From JAICUF01 sp038250675 (GTDB taxonomy: Bacteria; Gemmatimonadota; Gemmatimonadetes; Gemmatimonadales; GWC2-71-9), in contig JBBSCB010000011.1 in NCBI GenBank assembly GCA_038250675.1, positions 22,258 through 86,257 on the forward strand: a DNA stretch of 64,000 nt, given 5' to 3'. A program made the position numbers and the translations under genes. The notes below the pieces were generated by a model, which had not been told where the DNA came from, did not search any database, and saw nothing but the letters and a program-made list of their open reading frames with translations. Shown piece after piece: positions 11,510-19,400 of this stretch (within the stretch, counting starts at the first letter, position 1; every line of letters starts with the position of its first letter).

Positions 11510-12345
11510 GCGGCGCCGGCCGGCTGTTCCCGGTGGTCTGGCGGCGGCTCCCGGGCCGGATCGGGCTGCTGGGCCTCGCACTCGTGGTCCTCGCCGCGGT
11601 GGTCGCACCGCCATTTCTGCCGAGTCCCATTGAACAGCCGGACATCGAACACGCCGACCAGTCTCCCAGCGCCGCGCATCCGATGGGCACCGACCCGCTG
11701 AGCCGGGACGTGCTGGCGCGCGTGGCCAGCGGCGGTCGTGTGTCGCTCGCGGTCGCGGCGCTCGCGGTCGCGCTGTCGGTGACGCTCGGCGCGCTCGTCG
11801 GCGTGGCGGCCGGCTACTACGGCGGCGCGGTGGATGCCGTCATGATGCGGCTGGTGGACGGCGCGCTCGCAATCCCCCGCCTGTTCCTGTTGCTGCTCCT
11901 GCTCGCGCTGTGGGAGCGGATTCCGATCACCGCGTTCGTGCTGATCGTGGGGGCCACGGGCTGGTTCGGCACCAGCCGCCTGGTCCGCGCCGAGGTGTTG
12001 CGCCTGCGCGAGGCGGACTACGTACAGGCCGCGCGCGCGCTGGGGAGTGGCGCCGGTCGGATTATGTTTCGCCACCTGCTGCCCAACGCGGCCGGCCCGC
12101 TGCTCGTCGCGGCGACGCTCGGCGTCGGCGAAGTGATTCTGCTGGAGGCGGGCCTCTCGTTCCTGGGCCTCGGCATCCAGCCGCCCACGCCGTCGTGGGG
12201 TGGAATGATCTACGATGCCAGAGAAGTGCTCGTCACGGCGCCGTGGGCCAGCGTCTTCCCGGCCCTCGCGATCACGCTGACCGTACTGTCCGTCAATCTC
12301 ATCGGCGACGCCCTGCGCGACGCCCTCGATACCCGAGGCGCATGA
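11506..12345 (+). CDS. Peptide ABC transporter permease (DppC-like)
   Basis: 279 residues from GTG 11506, which overlaps the DppB stop (GTGA). HPMGTDPLSRDVLARV is the DppC N-terminal signature. The EAA loop reads YVQAARALGSGAGRIMFRHLLPN, and GLSFLGLGIQPPTPSWG is near the C-terminus. It is an inner-membrane partner of the DppB-like subunit and is coupled to the ATPase gene by an ATGA overlap. Confidence 0.93.
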   Translation: MSGAGRLFPVVWRRLPGRIGLLGLALVVLAAVVAPPFLPSPIEQPDIEHADQSPSAAHPMGTDPLSRDVLARVASGGRVSLAVAALAVALSVTLGALVGVAAGYYGGAVDAVMMRLVDGALAIPRLFLLLLLLALWERIPITAFVLIVGATGWFGTSRLVRAEVLRLREADYVQAARALGSGAGRIMFRHLLPNAAGPLLVAATLGVGEVILLEAGLSFLGLGIQPPTPSWGGMIYDAREVLVTAPWASVFPALAITLTVLSVNLIGDALRDALDTRGA

Positions 12346-13313
12346 CCCCACTGCTCGAGGTGAGCGACCTCCGCATCTCGTTCCCCGGCCACGACGGCCC
12401 CATCATCCCGGTGGATGGCGTCAGCTTTGCACTGGAGCGGGGCCGCACGCTGGCGCTGGTCGGCGAATCGGGGTGCGGCAAGAGTCTCACCAGTCTCGCC
12501 ATTCTGCAGCTCGTCCCGCCTCCCGGCACGATCGACGCCCGAAGCCGCGTGCGCCTCGGCGAGACCGATCTGCTCTCGCTGCGAGGCGAGGCGTTGCGGC
12601 AGGTTCGCGGCCGCCGCATCGGCATGATCTTTCAGGACCCGATGACCAGCCTCAACCCGGTCTTCCCCGTCGGCGACCAGATCGCGGAGGGGATTCGCGC
12701 GCATTTCCCGGTCTCCCGGCACGAGGCGCTCGCCCGCGCCGAGCGGCTGCTGGGCGAGGTGGGGATCGGCGACGCGCATGCGCGGCTTCGCGCCTATCCG
12801 CACCAGCTCAGCGGCGGCATGCGCCAGCGGGTCATGATCGCGATCGCCCTCGCCGCCGAGCCCGAGATCCTGATCGCCGACGAGCCGACCACCGCGCTCG
12901 ACGTGACCGTGCAGGCGCAGATCCTCGAGGTGCTGGATACGCTGCGTCAGACCCGTGGCATGGCGGTGCTCCTGATTACCCACGATCTCGGCATCGTCGC
13001 CGGGCGCGCCGACCGCGTCGCCGTCATGTACGCCGGCCAGATCGTCGAGGAGGCGCCGACGGCGGCCTTGTTCGCACATCCCTCGCATCCCTACACCCAG
13101 GGGCTCTTCGCCTCGGTGCCGCGCCTCAGCGGTCCGGTCGGTCGGCTCACGCTGATCGCCGGCAGCGTGCCGCCGCCCACCGCGTGGCCCAGCGGCTGCC
13201 GGTTCCGCACCCGGTGTCCCATCGTGCACCCGCGCAGCTTGGAGATGCCGCCGCTCCTGCCGGTCGCCAATGGGCACCGGATGCGCTGCTGGCTCGCCGA
13301 GGGCCCGGCATGA
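12342..13313 (+). CDS. Peptide ABC transporter ATP-binding protein (DppD-like)
   Basis: 323-residue cytosolic ATPase. It shows Walker A GESGCGKSLTSLAIL, a Q-loop in IFQDPMTSLNPVF, the signature LSGGMRQRVMIAIAL, Walker B ILIADEPTTALDV and the H-loop LLITHDLG. The C-terminal oligopeptide-transporter extension contains the cysteines (CRFRTRCP, CWL) that bind an iron-sulfur cluster in some DppD homologues. It starts at ATG 12342, overlapping the previous stop. Confidence 0.94.
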   Translation: MTPLLEVSDLRISFPGHDGPIIPVDGVSFALERGRTLALVGESGCGKSLTSLAILQLVPPPGTIDARSRVRLGETDLLSLRGEALRQVRGRRIGMIFQDPMTSLNPVFPVGDQIAEGIRAHFPVSRHEALARAERLLGEVGIGDAHARLRAYPHQLSGGMRQRVMIAIALAAEPEILIADEPTTALDVTVQAQILEVLDTLRQTRGMAVLLITHDLGIVAGRADRVAVMYAGQIVEEAPTAALFAHPSHPYTQGLFASVPRLSGPVGRLTLIAGSVPPPTAWPSGCRFRTRCPIVHPRSLEMPPLLPVANGHRMRCWLAEGPA

Positions 13314-14350
13314 GCGAGCCCATCGCCGCACCCGGGCCCATCCTCTCGGTCCGCGACCTGGTCAAGCACTACCACACCGGCGGCCTGTTCGCGGCGGCGG
13401 CGCCGCCAGTGCGCGCGGTGGACGGCGTGAGCTTCGATATCGCCCGCGGCGAGACGCTCGGGCTGGTGGGCGAATCCGGCTGCGGCAAGAGCTCGGTGGG
13501 CCGGACCATTCTGCGGCTCCAGGAGCCGACGTCGGGCACGGCGGTCTTCGAAGGTCGAAACGTGTTCGAGCTCGACCGCGAGCCGTTGCGGGCGTTGCGC
13601 CGCCGGATGCAGATCGTCTTCCAGGACCCCTACAGCTCGCTGAACCCGCGGATGACCGTCGGCGCCGCCATCGCCGAAGGCATCGAGATCCACCGGCTCG
13701 CTACGCGCACCGCCACCCCGCCGCGCGTCGCGGCGCTGCTCGAAGAGGTGGGGCTCGATCCGAGCTACGCGCGACGGTACCCCCACGAATTCTCCGGCGG
13801 CCAGCGCCAGCGGATCGGGATCGCGCGGGCGCTCGCCGTGGAGCCGGCGTTCATCGTCTGCGACGAGCCGGTGTCGGCGCTCGACGTGTCGGTCCAGGCG
13901 CAGGTGCTCAACCTGCTGGCGGACCTCCAGCGGCAGCGGGGTCTCTCCTACCTGTTCATCGCGCATGACCTCGCCGTGGTGCGCCAGATCGCGCAGCGCA
14001 TCGCCGTGATGTATCTGGGACGGATCGTGGAAACCGGCACCACCGAGGCCCTGCTGGCCAATCCGCGTCATCCCTACACCCAGGCATTGCTGTCCGCGGT
14101 GCCCGAGCCCGACCCGGCCGCCCAGCGAAATCGCATCGTCCTGAGCGGCGATTTGCCGAGCCCGTCCCGCCCGCCGCCGGGGTGTCCCTTCCACACGCGC
14201 TGCTTTCATCTGCTGCGCGACGAGCGCTGTCGGACGGCGCTGCCGCTGCTGCGCCCTGTGGCGCAGACGCACGTGGCCTGTCACTACGCGGAGACCTCCG
14301 CTCGAGACGCGGTCGCAGCGCCCGCCGCCGGGGCCACGCGCGCGCCGTGA
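13310..14350 (+). CDS. Peptide ABC transporter ATP-binding protein (DppF-like)
   Basis: 346-residue second ATPase of the transporter. Motifs are GESGCGKSSVGRTIL, VFQDPYSSLNPRM, FSGGQRQRIGIARAL, FIVCDEPVSALDV and FIAHDLAV. The C-terminal oligo_HPY region holds CPFHTRCF. It starts at ATG 13310 in an ATGA overlap. The last 25 residues are Ala/Pro-rich, and the stop codon lies in the left arm of a perfect 10-bp hairpin that closes the operon. Confidence 0.94.
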   Translation: MSEPIAAPGPILSVRDLVKHYHTGGLFAAAAPPVRAVDGVSFDIARGETLGLVGESGCGKSSVGRTILRLQEPTSGTAVFEGRNVFELDREPLRALRRRMQIVFQDPYSSLNPRMTVGAAIAEGIEIHRLATRTATPPRVAALLEEVGLDPSYARRYPHEFSGGQRQRIGIARALAVEPAFIVCDEPVSALDVSVQAQVLNLLADLQRQRGLSYLFIAHDLAVVRQIAQRIAVMYLGRIVETGTTEALLANPRHPYTQALLSAVPEPDPAAQRNRIVLSGDLPSPSRPPPGCPFHTRCFHLLRDERCRTALPLLRPVAQTHVACHYAETSARDAVAAPAAGATRAP

Positions 14351-14366
14351 CCTCACTCACGGCGCG
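14341..14366 (+). terminator. Hairpin closing the peptide transporter operon
   Basis: CGCGCCGTGA (14341-14350) and TCACGGCGCG (14357-14366) form a perfect 10-bp stem with a 6-nt loop. The left arm contains the DppF stop codon. There is no T-run, so it would act as a Rho-assisted or hairpin-only terminator, or as an RNA 3' end protector. Confidence 0.55.
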
Positions 14367-14388
14367 ACCGCACGCGTCAGCGCATCTT

Positions 14389-14419
14389 GGGGATACCTCG
14401 CGATTCGGCGAGGATCTCC
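14389..14419 (+). promoter_or_regulatory. Leader hairpin upstream of the CsbD-like gene
   Basis: GGGGAT-a-CCTCGC (14389-14401), loop GATTCG and GCGAGGATCTCC (14408-14419) form a 12-bp stem with one G-U pair and one bulge. It ends 5 bp before the GGAGGA ribosome-binding site. It may regulate ribosome access or back up termination of the upstream operon. Confidence 0.4.
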
Positions 14420-14434
14420 CTGACGGAGGATATG

Positions 14435-14656
14435 ATGACTGATCGAAAAGATCTGAACGCCGATGGCGCGGAGAATCGCGTCAAGGGCGCTGCGAAGGAC
14501 CTGGAAGGCAAGGCGCGCGCGGCATATGGCGACGCCGTGGATGACGGCAGCCAGCATCTGAAGGGGCTGGGCCAGGAGGCGAAGGGCAAGATCCAGAAGA
14601 ATGTCGGGAAGGCGCAACAGAAGCTGGCGGGCAACCCCGACGCCGACAAGACCTGA
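14435..14656 (+). CDS. CsbD-family stress protein
   Basis: 73-residue hydrophilic, lysine- and alanine-rich protein with the CsbD pattern ENRVKGAAKDLEGKARAAYGD. CsbD proteins in other bacteria are induced by general or envelope stress, and their biochemical role is unknown. Tandem ATGs occur at 14432 and 14435. The GGAGGA at 14425-14430 fits 14435 better. It is probably monocistronic, with a stable hairpin in its leader. Confidence 0.85.
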   Translation: MTDRKDLNADGAENRVKGAAKDLEGKARAAYGDAVDDGSQHLKGLGQEAKGKIQKNVGKAQQKLAGNPDADKT

Positions 14657-14746
14657 CCGCGCCGGCCCACGTCGGCTGACCCGCACTGCCGGGTGACTGA
14701 AGACTGACGGCGCGGCGAGGCCACGAGGCTGCGAACAGTGAGGTTG

Positions 14747-14791
14747 GATGCCCGGTGGACTGTATGGGAACCCTACAGTCCGTCGGGCATC
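14747..14791. repeat. Long imperfect inverted repeat in an intergenic region
   Basis: Arms at 14747-14764 and 14774-14791 match at 16 of 18 positions, and the loop itself continues as GGG-AA-CCC, giving a near-continuous stem of about 20 bp. It sits between the CsbD-like gene and a small secreted protein, whose own promoter lies about 85 bp downstream. It could be a repeated extragenic element, a small RNA or a protein-binding palindrome. Confidence 0.6.
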
Positions 14792-14875
14792 GTCCGATAA
14801 TCCCGGGCGCAGGCTCGCGCCCGCGCGACCGCCACCCTCGGCGGCACCGGGCCTGCGCGGTTGGAGGGCGTCGGT

Positions 14876-14884
14876 TGCTACTCT
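14876..14884 (+). promoter_or_regulatory. Extended -10 before the small secreted protein
   Basis: TGCTACTCT matches TGnTAnnnT and ends 13 bp before ATG 14898. GGAG at 14888-14891 lies between them, which implies a very short leader. Confidence 0.4.
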
Positions 14885-14897
14885 CCCGGAGCACCGG

Positions 14898-15179
14898 ATG
14901 ATGCACCTGAAGGTCCTGGCGCTGCTCTCCCCGATGGCCCTGGTCGGCGCCTCCGCCCTGGCGGGCCAGGCCACGGCCACGATCGCGGCCACCGCCAGCG
15001 TCGTCGAAGACGCAGCGTCCGCGGACAACGCCCGCGCCGCGGTCCGGGCCGCTGCCGCGGCGCCCGCGCCGACGGCGCCCCGGCGGAAGGACACGCCCAC
15101 CGCCACGATCGTCGCCGATTCCGCCGCGCTGCCGGCCAGCCGCCCCCCGGTTCGACGGGTGACGGTTTTCTACTGGTAG
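14898..15179 (+). CDS. Small secreted hypothetical protein
   Basis: 93 residues. The N-terminus MMHLKVLALLSPMALVGASALAGQ is a clear signal peptide with a likely cleavage after ALA or AGQ. The remainder is low-complexity, rich in Ala, Thr and Pro, and ends RRVTVFYW. No known domain is seen. GGAG at 14888 and the extended -10 at 14876 support it as a real short gene. Function unknown. Confidence 0.55.
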   Translation: MMHLKVLALLSPMALVGASALAGQATATIAATASVVEDAASADNARAAVRAAAAAPAPTAPRRKDTPTATIVADSAALPASRPPVRRVTVFYW

Positions 15180-15216
15180 CCCTCCCCCCTCGACGTTCCT
15201 GACCGGCCCCGGCTCC

Positions 15217-15225
15217 TGCTATCTT
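15217..15225 (+). promoter_or_regulatory. Extended -10 of the phzF-like gene
   Basis: TGCTATCTT matches TGnTAnnnT and lies 27 bp before ATG 15252. The -35 region is weak. Confidence 0.4.
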
Positions 15226-15251
15226 CCGGTACCACCTACGCCGGGACCTCC

Positions 15252-16052
15252 ATGACGGGCCAGTCGTTCGTGCAGGTCGACGCGTTCAGCGATACGCCGT
15301 TCAGCGGAAATTCGGCGGCGGTGCTGTTGCTGCCCCAGGCCCGCGATGCGCGGTGGATGCAGCTCGTGGCCCGGGAGATGAACCTCGCGGAGACTGCGTT
15401 CCTGGTGCGCTGCAACGGTGCCTTTGACCTCCGCTGGTTCACCCCAACGACCGAAGTTGACCTGTGCGGCCACGCCACGCTCGCCGCGGCGCATGCACTC
15501 TGGGAAGCGGACGAGCTCGACGCGGATGCGGCGGCCCACTTCGATACCCGGAGCGGACGTTTGAGCGCGGTACGCGACGGCGACTGGATCCAGCTCGACC
15601 TCCCCGCCCTGCCGGCCGAGCCGTGCGAACCACCCGCCGGGCTGGCCGAGTTGCTCGGTGCGCCCGTGCGCGCCACCGGCCGCAACGCCCTCGGCTACCT
15701 GGTGGCCGAGCTGGCCGATGCGGACCGGGTGCGATCGCTGGTGCCCGACGTTGCGGCGATCGCCACGCTGCCCGGTACCGGCCTGGTCGTGACCGCACGC
15801 TCCGACGACGCCCAATTCGACTTCATCTCCCGCTTCTTTGCCCCCTCGCTCGGCGTGCCGGAAGACCCGGTGACAGGGAGCGCGCACTGCTCGCTCGGAC
15901 CCTGGTGGGCGGAGCGACTGGGGCGCACGACGCTCGCCGGCCATCAGGCCTCCGCGCGGGGCGGTGAGGTCCGGATCCGGGTCAACGGCACGCGCGTCGT
16001 CCTTGGCGGTCAGGCGGTGACCGTGATGCGTGGCGAGCTGCTGACGACATGA
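15252..16052 (+). CDS. PhzF-family isomerase/epimerase
   Basis: 266 residues with the DapF-like double-barrel fold of PhzF. The N-terminus QVDAFSDTPFSGNSAAV, the catalytic glutamate in MNLAETAFL (about residue 45), the segment DLCGHATLAAAH and the C-terminal PEDPVTGSAHCSLGPWW are all family hallmarks. In phenazine producers PhzF isomerises dihydro-3-hydroxyanthranilate. No other phenazine genes are nearby, so the substrate here is unknown. The stop overlaps the start of the CsaA-like gene (ATGA). Confidence 0.9.
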   Translation: MTGQSFVQVDAFSDTPFSGNSAAVLLLPQARDARWMQLVAREMNLAETAFLVRCNGAFDLRWFTPTTEVDLCGHATLAAAHALWEADELDADAAAHFDTRSGRLSAVRDGDWIQLDLPALPAEPCEPPAGLAELLGAPVRATGRNALGYLVAELADADRVRSLVPDVAAIATLPGTGLVVTARSDDAQFDFISRFFAPSLGVPEDPVTGSAHCSLGPWWAERLGRTTLAGHQASARGGEVRIRVNGTRVVLGGQAVTVMRGELLTT

Positions 16053-16375
16053 GTGCGGAGGCGTTCGGACAGCTGGACGTGCGGGTGGGGCGGATCATGC
16101 GCGCGGAGCTGAACACCAAGGCACGCAAGCCGGCGTTCAAGCTCTGGATAGATTTTGGCACGCTGGGCGAGCGCACCTCGAGTGCACAGCTCACCGAGCT
16201 CTACACGGCCATGGAACTCAGCGGACGGCTGGTGCTGGCGGCGGTGAACCTGGGGCCGCGAATGATCGCGGGGTTCGTCTCGGAGGTGCTGGTACTCGGC
16301 GTTCCCGATGCACAGGGACGCGTGGTGCTGCTGTCCGTCGAGCGCGACGTGCCGCTCGGCGGACGGATGTACTGA
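16049..16375 (+). CDS. tRNA-binding-domain protein (CsaA-like)
   Basis: 108 residues, a stand-alone OB-fold tRNA-binding domain. The pattern FGQLDVRVGRIMRAELNTKARKP, then KLWIDFG, then SSAQLTELY and a C-terminal GGRM matches CsaA/YgjH-like proteins, which dimerise and bind tRNA or act as export chaperones in Bacillus. It is translationally coupled to the PhzF-like gene and convergent with the next gene, with a 4-bp gap. Confidence 0.85.
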   Translation: MSAEAFGQLDVRVGRIMRAELNTKARKPAFKLWIDFGTLGERTSSAQLTELYTAMELSGRLVLAAVNLGPRMIAGFVSEVLVLGVPDAQGRVVLLSVERDVPLGGRMY

Positions 16376-16379
16376 CCGC

Positions 16380-16817
16380 TCAGTGCCCCGGCATCGAGTC
16401 GACGGGACCGGGGTCGGCCGCGGCCGAGTCGCCGGGCACGGGATGGACCAGCAGGCCGGTGACGCGGCCGTCGGCGCCCATCGTCCACTGGACCTCCACC
16501 GCCCGCGGCGCGCGGTCGAAGCGACCGGTCCGGCTGTAGACCTGCATGGCGCCGATCGTGGCGATATGTTCCGCCGCCGGGCCGGTGGGCGTGCCCAGGT
16601 CCGCCATCGACTTCTCGGCGAAGGAGGCAAGGTCCTTGGGGCTCGCGAACGTTTTCTGCATTTCGGGCGAGAACCGCTCCCAGAGCTGGTCGTACTGCCG
16701 CTCGAACAGCCAGTCGGTATACGTCCGACCCTGGTTCATCGCCGCCCGCTCTCCCGACTGCGCGGCACAGGCCGCCAGCATCGAAACGAGCACCGCCGCG
16801 CGCGCAACGCGCATCAT
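16380..16817 (-). CDS. Lipoprotein with DUF3887-like domain
   Basis: About 145 residues from ATG 16817 or 16814 (AAGGGG upstream). The signal peptide MMRVARAAVLVSMLAAC has a lipobox (MLAAC). The mature part, YTDWLFERQYDQLWERFSPE and onward, resembles the small NTF2-like DUF3887 domain, usually found alone or fused to serine hydrolases. Role unknown. It is divergent from the M55 peptidase, with overlapping -10 elements at 16841-16850. Confidence 0.65.
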   Translation of the reverse strand: MMRVARAAVLVSMLAACAAQSGERAAMNQGRTYTDWLFERQYDQLWERFSPEMQKTFASPKDLASFAEKSMADLGTPTGPAAEHIATIGAMQVYSRTGRFDRAPRAVEVQWTMGADGRVTGLLVHPVPGDSAAADPGPVDSMPGH

Positions 16818-16840
16818 GCACCCCTTGAAGTGGCCACTGG

Positions 16841-16850
16841 ACCCTACCAT
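16841..16850. promoter_or_regulatory. Overlapping divergent -10 elements
   Basis: The plus strand reads TACCAT at 16845-16850 toward the M55 peptidase. The minus strand reads TGGTAGGGT (16849-16841) toward the lipoprotein, with TTGCGG (16870-16865) 18 bp upstream. The two hexamers share two bases, so the promoters should be mutually exclusive. Confidence 0.45.
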
Positions 16851-16882
16851 GGTTGCGTGACTGTCCGCAACTCGGAGCCCTC

Positions 16883-17707
16883 ATGCGCGTGTACATCTCG
16901 GTGGACATGGAAGGTGTGGCAGGGATCGTCCACGAGGATCAGACCGACCCGATCGACCCCCGTCATGCCGCCGCCTACGCCCGCTCGTGCCGATTGATGA
17001 CCGCGGAGGCCAACGCGGCCATCGAGGGCGCCCTTGCCGCGGGTGCTACGGCCATCTGCGTCAACGACAGCCACTGGCTCATGCGCAATCTGATCGCCGA
17101 TGAGTTGCACGACGCGGCCGAGCTGATCTGCGGCGGCCCCAAGGCGCTCAGCATGATGGAAGGCGTGGACGGCGGATTCGACGCGGTCGCCTGCATCGGG
17201 TACCACGGCATGGCGGGAACCGCCGACGCGGTCATCGACCACACCTACACCGACCGGGTGCATGAGGTCCGGGTCAACGGACAGCCGTTCGGCGAGCTGG
17301 GGCTCAATGCCGCGCTGGCCGGCACCTGGGGCGTCCCGGTGGCGCTCGTCAGTGGCGATCGGGCCATCGCCGCGGAGACCGCTGCCACGCTCGGGGATCA
17401 CGTGGAAACGGTGGTCGTGAAGGAGGGACTCGGCCGCTTTGCCGCCCGAAGCGTTGCCCCGGCCGTGGCGCGCCGCCGGATCCACGACGGGATGAAGCGG
17501 GCGCTGGGACATCACCATCCACCGTTTACGGTGGAGACGCCGGTCACGTTCAGTGTGGACTTTGCCCGCAGCCAGATGGCGGAGATGGCGCTGCTGATTC
17601 CCGGTTCCCAACGGGTGGGAGGACGCACCGTCGAATACACCCACGACGACTACCGCGAGGCGTTCCGCGCCTGGCGGGCGATGTACAACCTGGCGGCCGT
17701 GGAGTGA
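16883..17707 (+). CDS. M55-family D-aminopeptidase
   Basis: 274 residues, cytoplasmic. The N-terminal VYISVDMEGVAGI with Asp and Glu zinc ligands, VNDSHWLMRNL, and the IGYHGMAG histidine match the zinc D-aminopeptidases of family M55 (Bacillus DppA, which releases D-Ala from D-Ala-D-Ala peptides and forms a decamer). The start is ATG 16883 with GGAG at 16874-16877. A peptide ABC transporter lies 2.5 kb upstream, which suggests use of wall peptides, but the link is inferred from proximity only. Confidence 0.9.
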   Translation: MRVYISVDMEGVAGIVHEDQTDPIDPRHAAAYARSCRLMTAEANAAIEGALAAGATAICVNDSHWLMRNLIADELHDAAELICGGPKALSMMEGVDGGFDAVACIGYHGMAGTADAVIDHTYTDRVHEVRVNGQPFGELGLNAALAGTWGVPVALVSGDRAIAAETAATLGDHVETVVVKEGLGRFAARSVAPAVARRRIHDGMKRALGHHHPPFTVETPVTFSVDFARSQMAEMALLIPGSQRVGGRTVEYTHDDYREAFRAWRAMYNLAAVE

Positions 17708-18426
17708 CGGCGCCGGCCACGGCGCTGATCACCGGCGCGGGACGCGGACTCGGGCTGGAGTTCGTGCGGCAGTGCCTCGCGCGCGGCGACCGGGTCGTGG
17801 CGGCGACACGCCACCGATCCGATGCCCTGGCGGAGCTGGCCGACGCCGCGGGTGACCGGCTGCTGCAGCTCACGCTCGACGTGGGCGACGAAGCCGCCAT
17901 CATCGGTGCGCGTCGCGAGCTGGAAGGCCGGGTCCCCTCGCTCGAGCTGCTGATCAACAACGCCGGCATGTACTCCCATCAGAGCCGCCACTGGGACCCG
18001 GACGCGACCCATCTGAATACCGTCACCCAGTCCGAGCTCATGGACGTCTTCCGCGTGAACGCCGCGGGGCCGGTGGTGATGGTCAGGCACTTCCGGGACC
18101 TGCTCGAACGGGGATGCGGCCGCATCCTCAACATCTCCTCACGGATCGGCGCCGTCTCCGAAAAGACCGGCGGCGGCGACTATGCCTACGCCGCCAGCAA
18201 GGCCGCGCTGAACATCATGACGCGGGCGCTCGCCGCTGAGCTGGCGCCGGCCGGGATCGTTGCCATCGCGATCACGCCGGGATGGGTGCGCACCGAGATG
18301 GGCGGTGCACGCGCAGCGCTTGCGCCGGAGGAGTCGGTGCGCGGCATGCTCGCGGTCGCCGCCGGGCTTCGCGCGGGCGACACGGGACGATTCGTCGACT
18401 ACCAGGGCGAGCCCCAACCCTGGTAG
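17704..18426 (+). CDS. Short-chain dehydrogenase/reductase
   Basis: 240-residue classical SDR. The nucleotide-binding loop is ITGAGRGLGLEF, NNAG is in LLINNAGMYSHQ, the catalytic Ser lies in LNISSRIGAV, and YxxxK appears as YAASK. Substrate unknown. The start is GTG 17704 overlapping the peptidase stop, so the two are cotranslated. It is convergent with the metallophosphoesterase with 7 bp between stops. Confidence 0.88.
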   Translation: MTAPATALITGAGRGLGLEFVRQCLARGDRVVAATRHRSDALAELADAAGDRLLQLTLDVGDEAAIIGARRELEGRVPSLELLINNAGMYSHQSRHWDPDATHLNTVTQSELMDVFRVNAAGPVVMVRHFRDLLERGCGRILNISSRIGAVSEKTGGGDYAYAASKAALNIMTRALAAELAPAGIVAIAITPGWVRTEMGGARAALAPEESVRGMLAVAAGLRAGDTGRFVDYQGEPQPW

Positions 18427-18433
18427 TCGGCGG

Positions 18434-19285
18434 TCAGGCGCGACGCAGCGTGAAGATCGGCAGCTCGGGCGGGCAGAACAGCCGGGCCCGGATCGTCGCG
18501 GTGCCGATGCCGCGTGACACGTAAAGCCGGGATGATCCGGTGCGATACCAGCCGCTCACATAGTCGGCGGAGCCCGGCGGTGTGTATGGGGTGAGCCCGG
18601 GCAGGCGGATCTGGCCGCCGTGGGTATGCCCGGCCAGCACCAGCGACGGGCTCGCCCCGCGCGCCAGCAGGATGTCGAAGTATTCCGGCGCATGAATCAG
18701 CCAGATCTCCACGTCCGCCGGGGCTCTGGCCGCGAGCGCGCGCGGCAGGCTCGGATTGCCGTAGAGCGCGTCGTCGAACCCCAGAAAACCGAGCCGGCTT
18801 CCGCCAATCGTCACCGCGGCGCCCTGATCCAGCAGGAACTCGATCCCCGCGCGACCGTATACCGCCGTCGCCGTCCGCGGCGAGATCCGCGCCTTGTACT
18901 CCCAGTTGCCGAACACCGCGAAGGTGCCGACCGTGCCGCGGAGCCGCGGCCCCAGCTCCGCGAGCGCCGGCAGCGCCCCCGCCTGCTCGACCATGTCACC
19001 GGTCAGCACGACGACCTCCGGACGCTCGCGCTCGATGGCGGCCGCCGCAAGCTCCGCCGTCTCCGGCGTGCCGGGCAGGTGCACGTCGCTCACCTGTGCA
19101 ATGCGCAATCCCGCGAGCGCGGGTGGGAGACCGGGCACGAGCACGTCGTGTCGCACCAGGTCCAGCCGTCGCGGCTCGAGGCCCCAGCCGTCGACCGTGG
19201 TGGCGGCAGCCGCGGCGAACCCGGCACCGATCAAACCACGCCGGGACATCCAGCCCGGTTTTCCCGGCTCCGTCGTGCGTTGCAT
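18434..19285 (-). CDS. Tat-type exported metallophosphoesterase (YkuE-like)
   Basis: 283 residues from ATG 19285, with GAAGGGA upstream. The N-terminus has SRRGLIGAGFAAAAATT, a twin-arginine-like signal. Metal-binding motifs are SDVHLPG, LTGDMVEQ, FGNWEYKA and LAGHTHGGQIRLPG, in the order of calcineurin-like phosphoesterases. The usual GNHE is GNWE here, a known YkuE-type variant. YkuE-like enzymes act on UDP-diacylglucosamine or related substrates, but specificity here is open. It is divergent from a TonB receptor. Confidence 0.85.
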   Translation of the reverse strand: MQRTTEPGKPGWMSRRGLIGAGFAAAAATTVDGWGLEPRRLDLVRHDVLVPGLPPALAGLRIAQVSDVHLPGTPETAELAAAAIERERPEVVVLTGDMVEQAGALPALAELGPRLRGTVGTFAVFGNWEYKARISPRTATAVYGRAGIEFLLDQGAAVTIGGSRLGFLGFDDALYGNPSLPRALAARAPADVEIWLIHAPEYFDILLARGASPSLVLAGHTHGGQIRLPGLTPYTPPGSADYVSGWYRTGSSRLYVSRGIGTATIRARLFCPPELPIFTLRRA

Positions 19286-19352
19286 TATCAATATCCCTTC
19301 AGTGATTCATTTGTTCAGTGATCCGGCGGGCTGGCTCCAGCCGCGCCCGGCA

Positions 19353-19360
19353 TGTACCTT
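19353..19360 (+). promoter_or_regulatory. -10-like element before the first TonB receptor
   Basis: TGTACCTT contains TACCTT (TAnnnT) 40 bp before ATG 19401. GGAG at 19393-19396 is the ribosome-binding site. Confidence 0.35.
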
Positions 19361-19400
19361 CACAGATCCCCTGCCTCACCGCATGCCCCATTGGAGTCCC

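Noticed and set aside
8831..11614. 927-codon minus-strand frame
   Set aside because: It lies antisense to the binding protein and permease genes, with shadow composition and no motifs.
15252..16052. Phenazine biosynthesis locus
   Set aside because: Only a PhzF-like isomerase is present; none of the other phz genes occur nearby.
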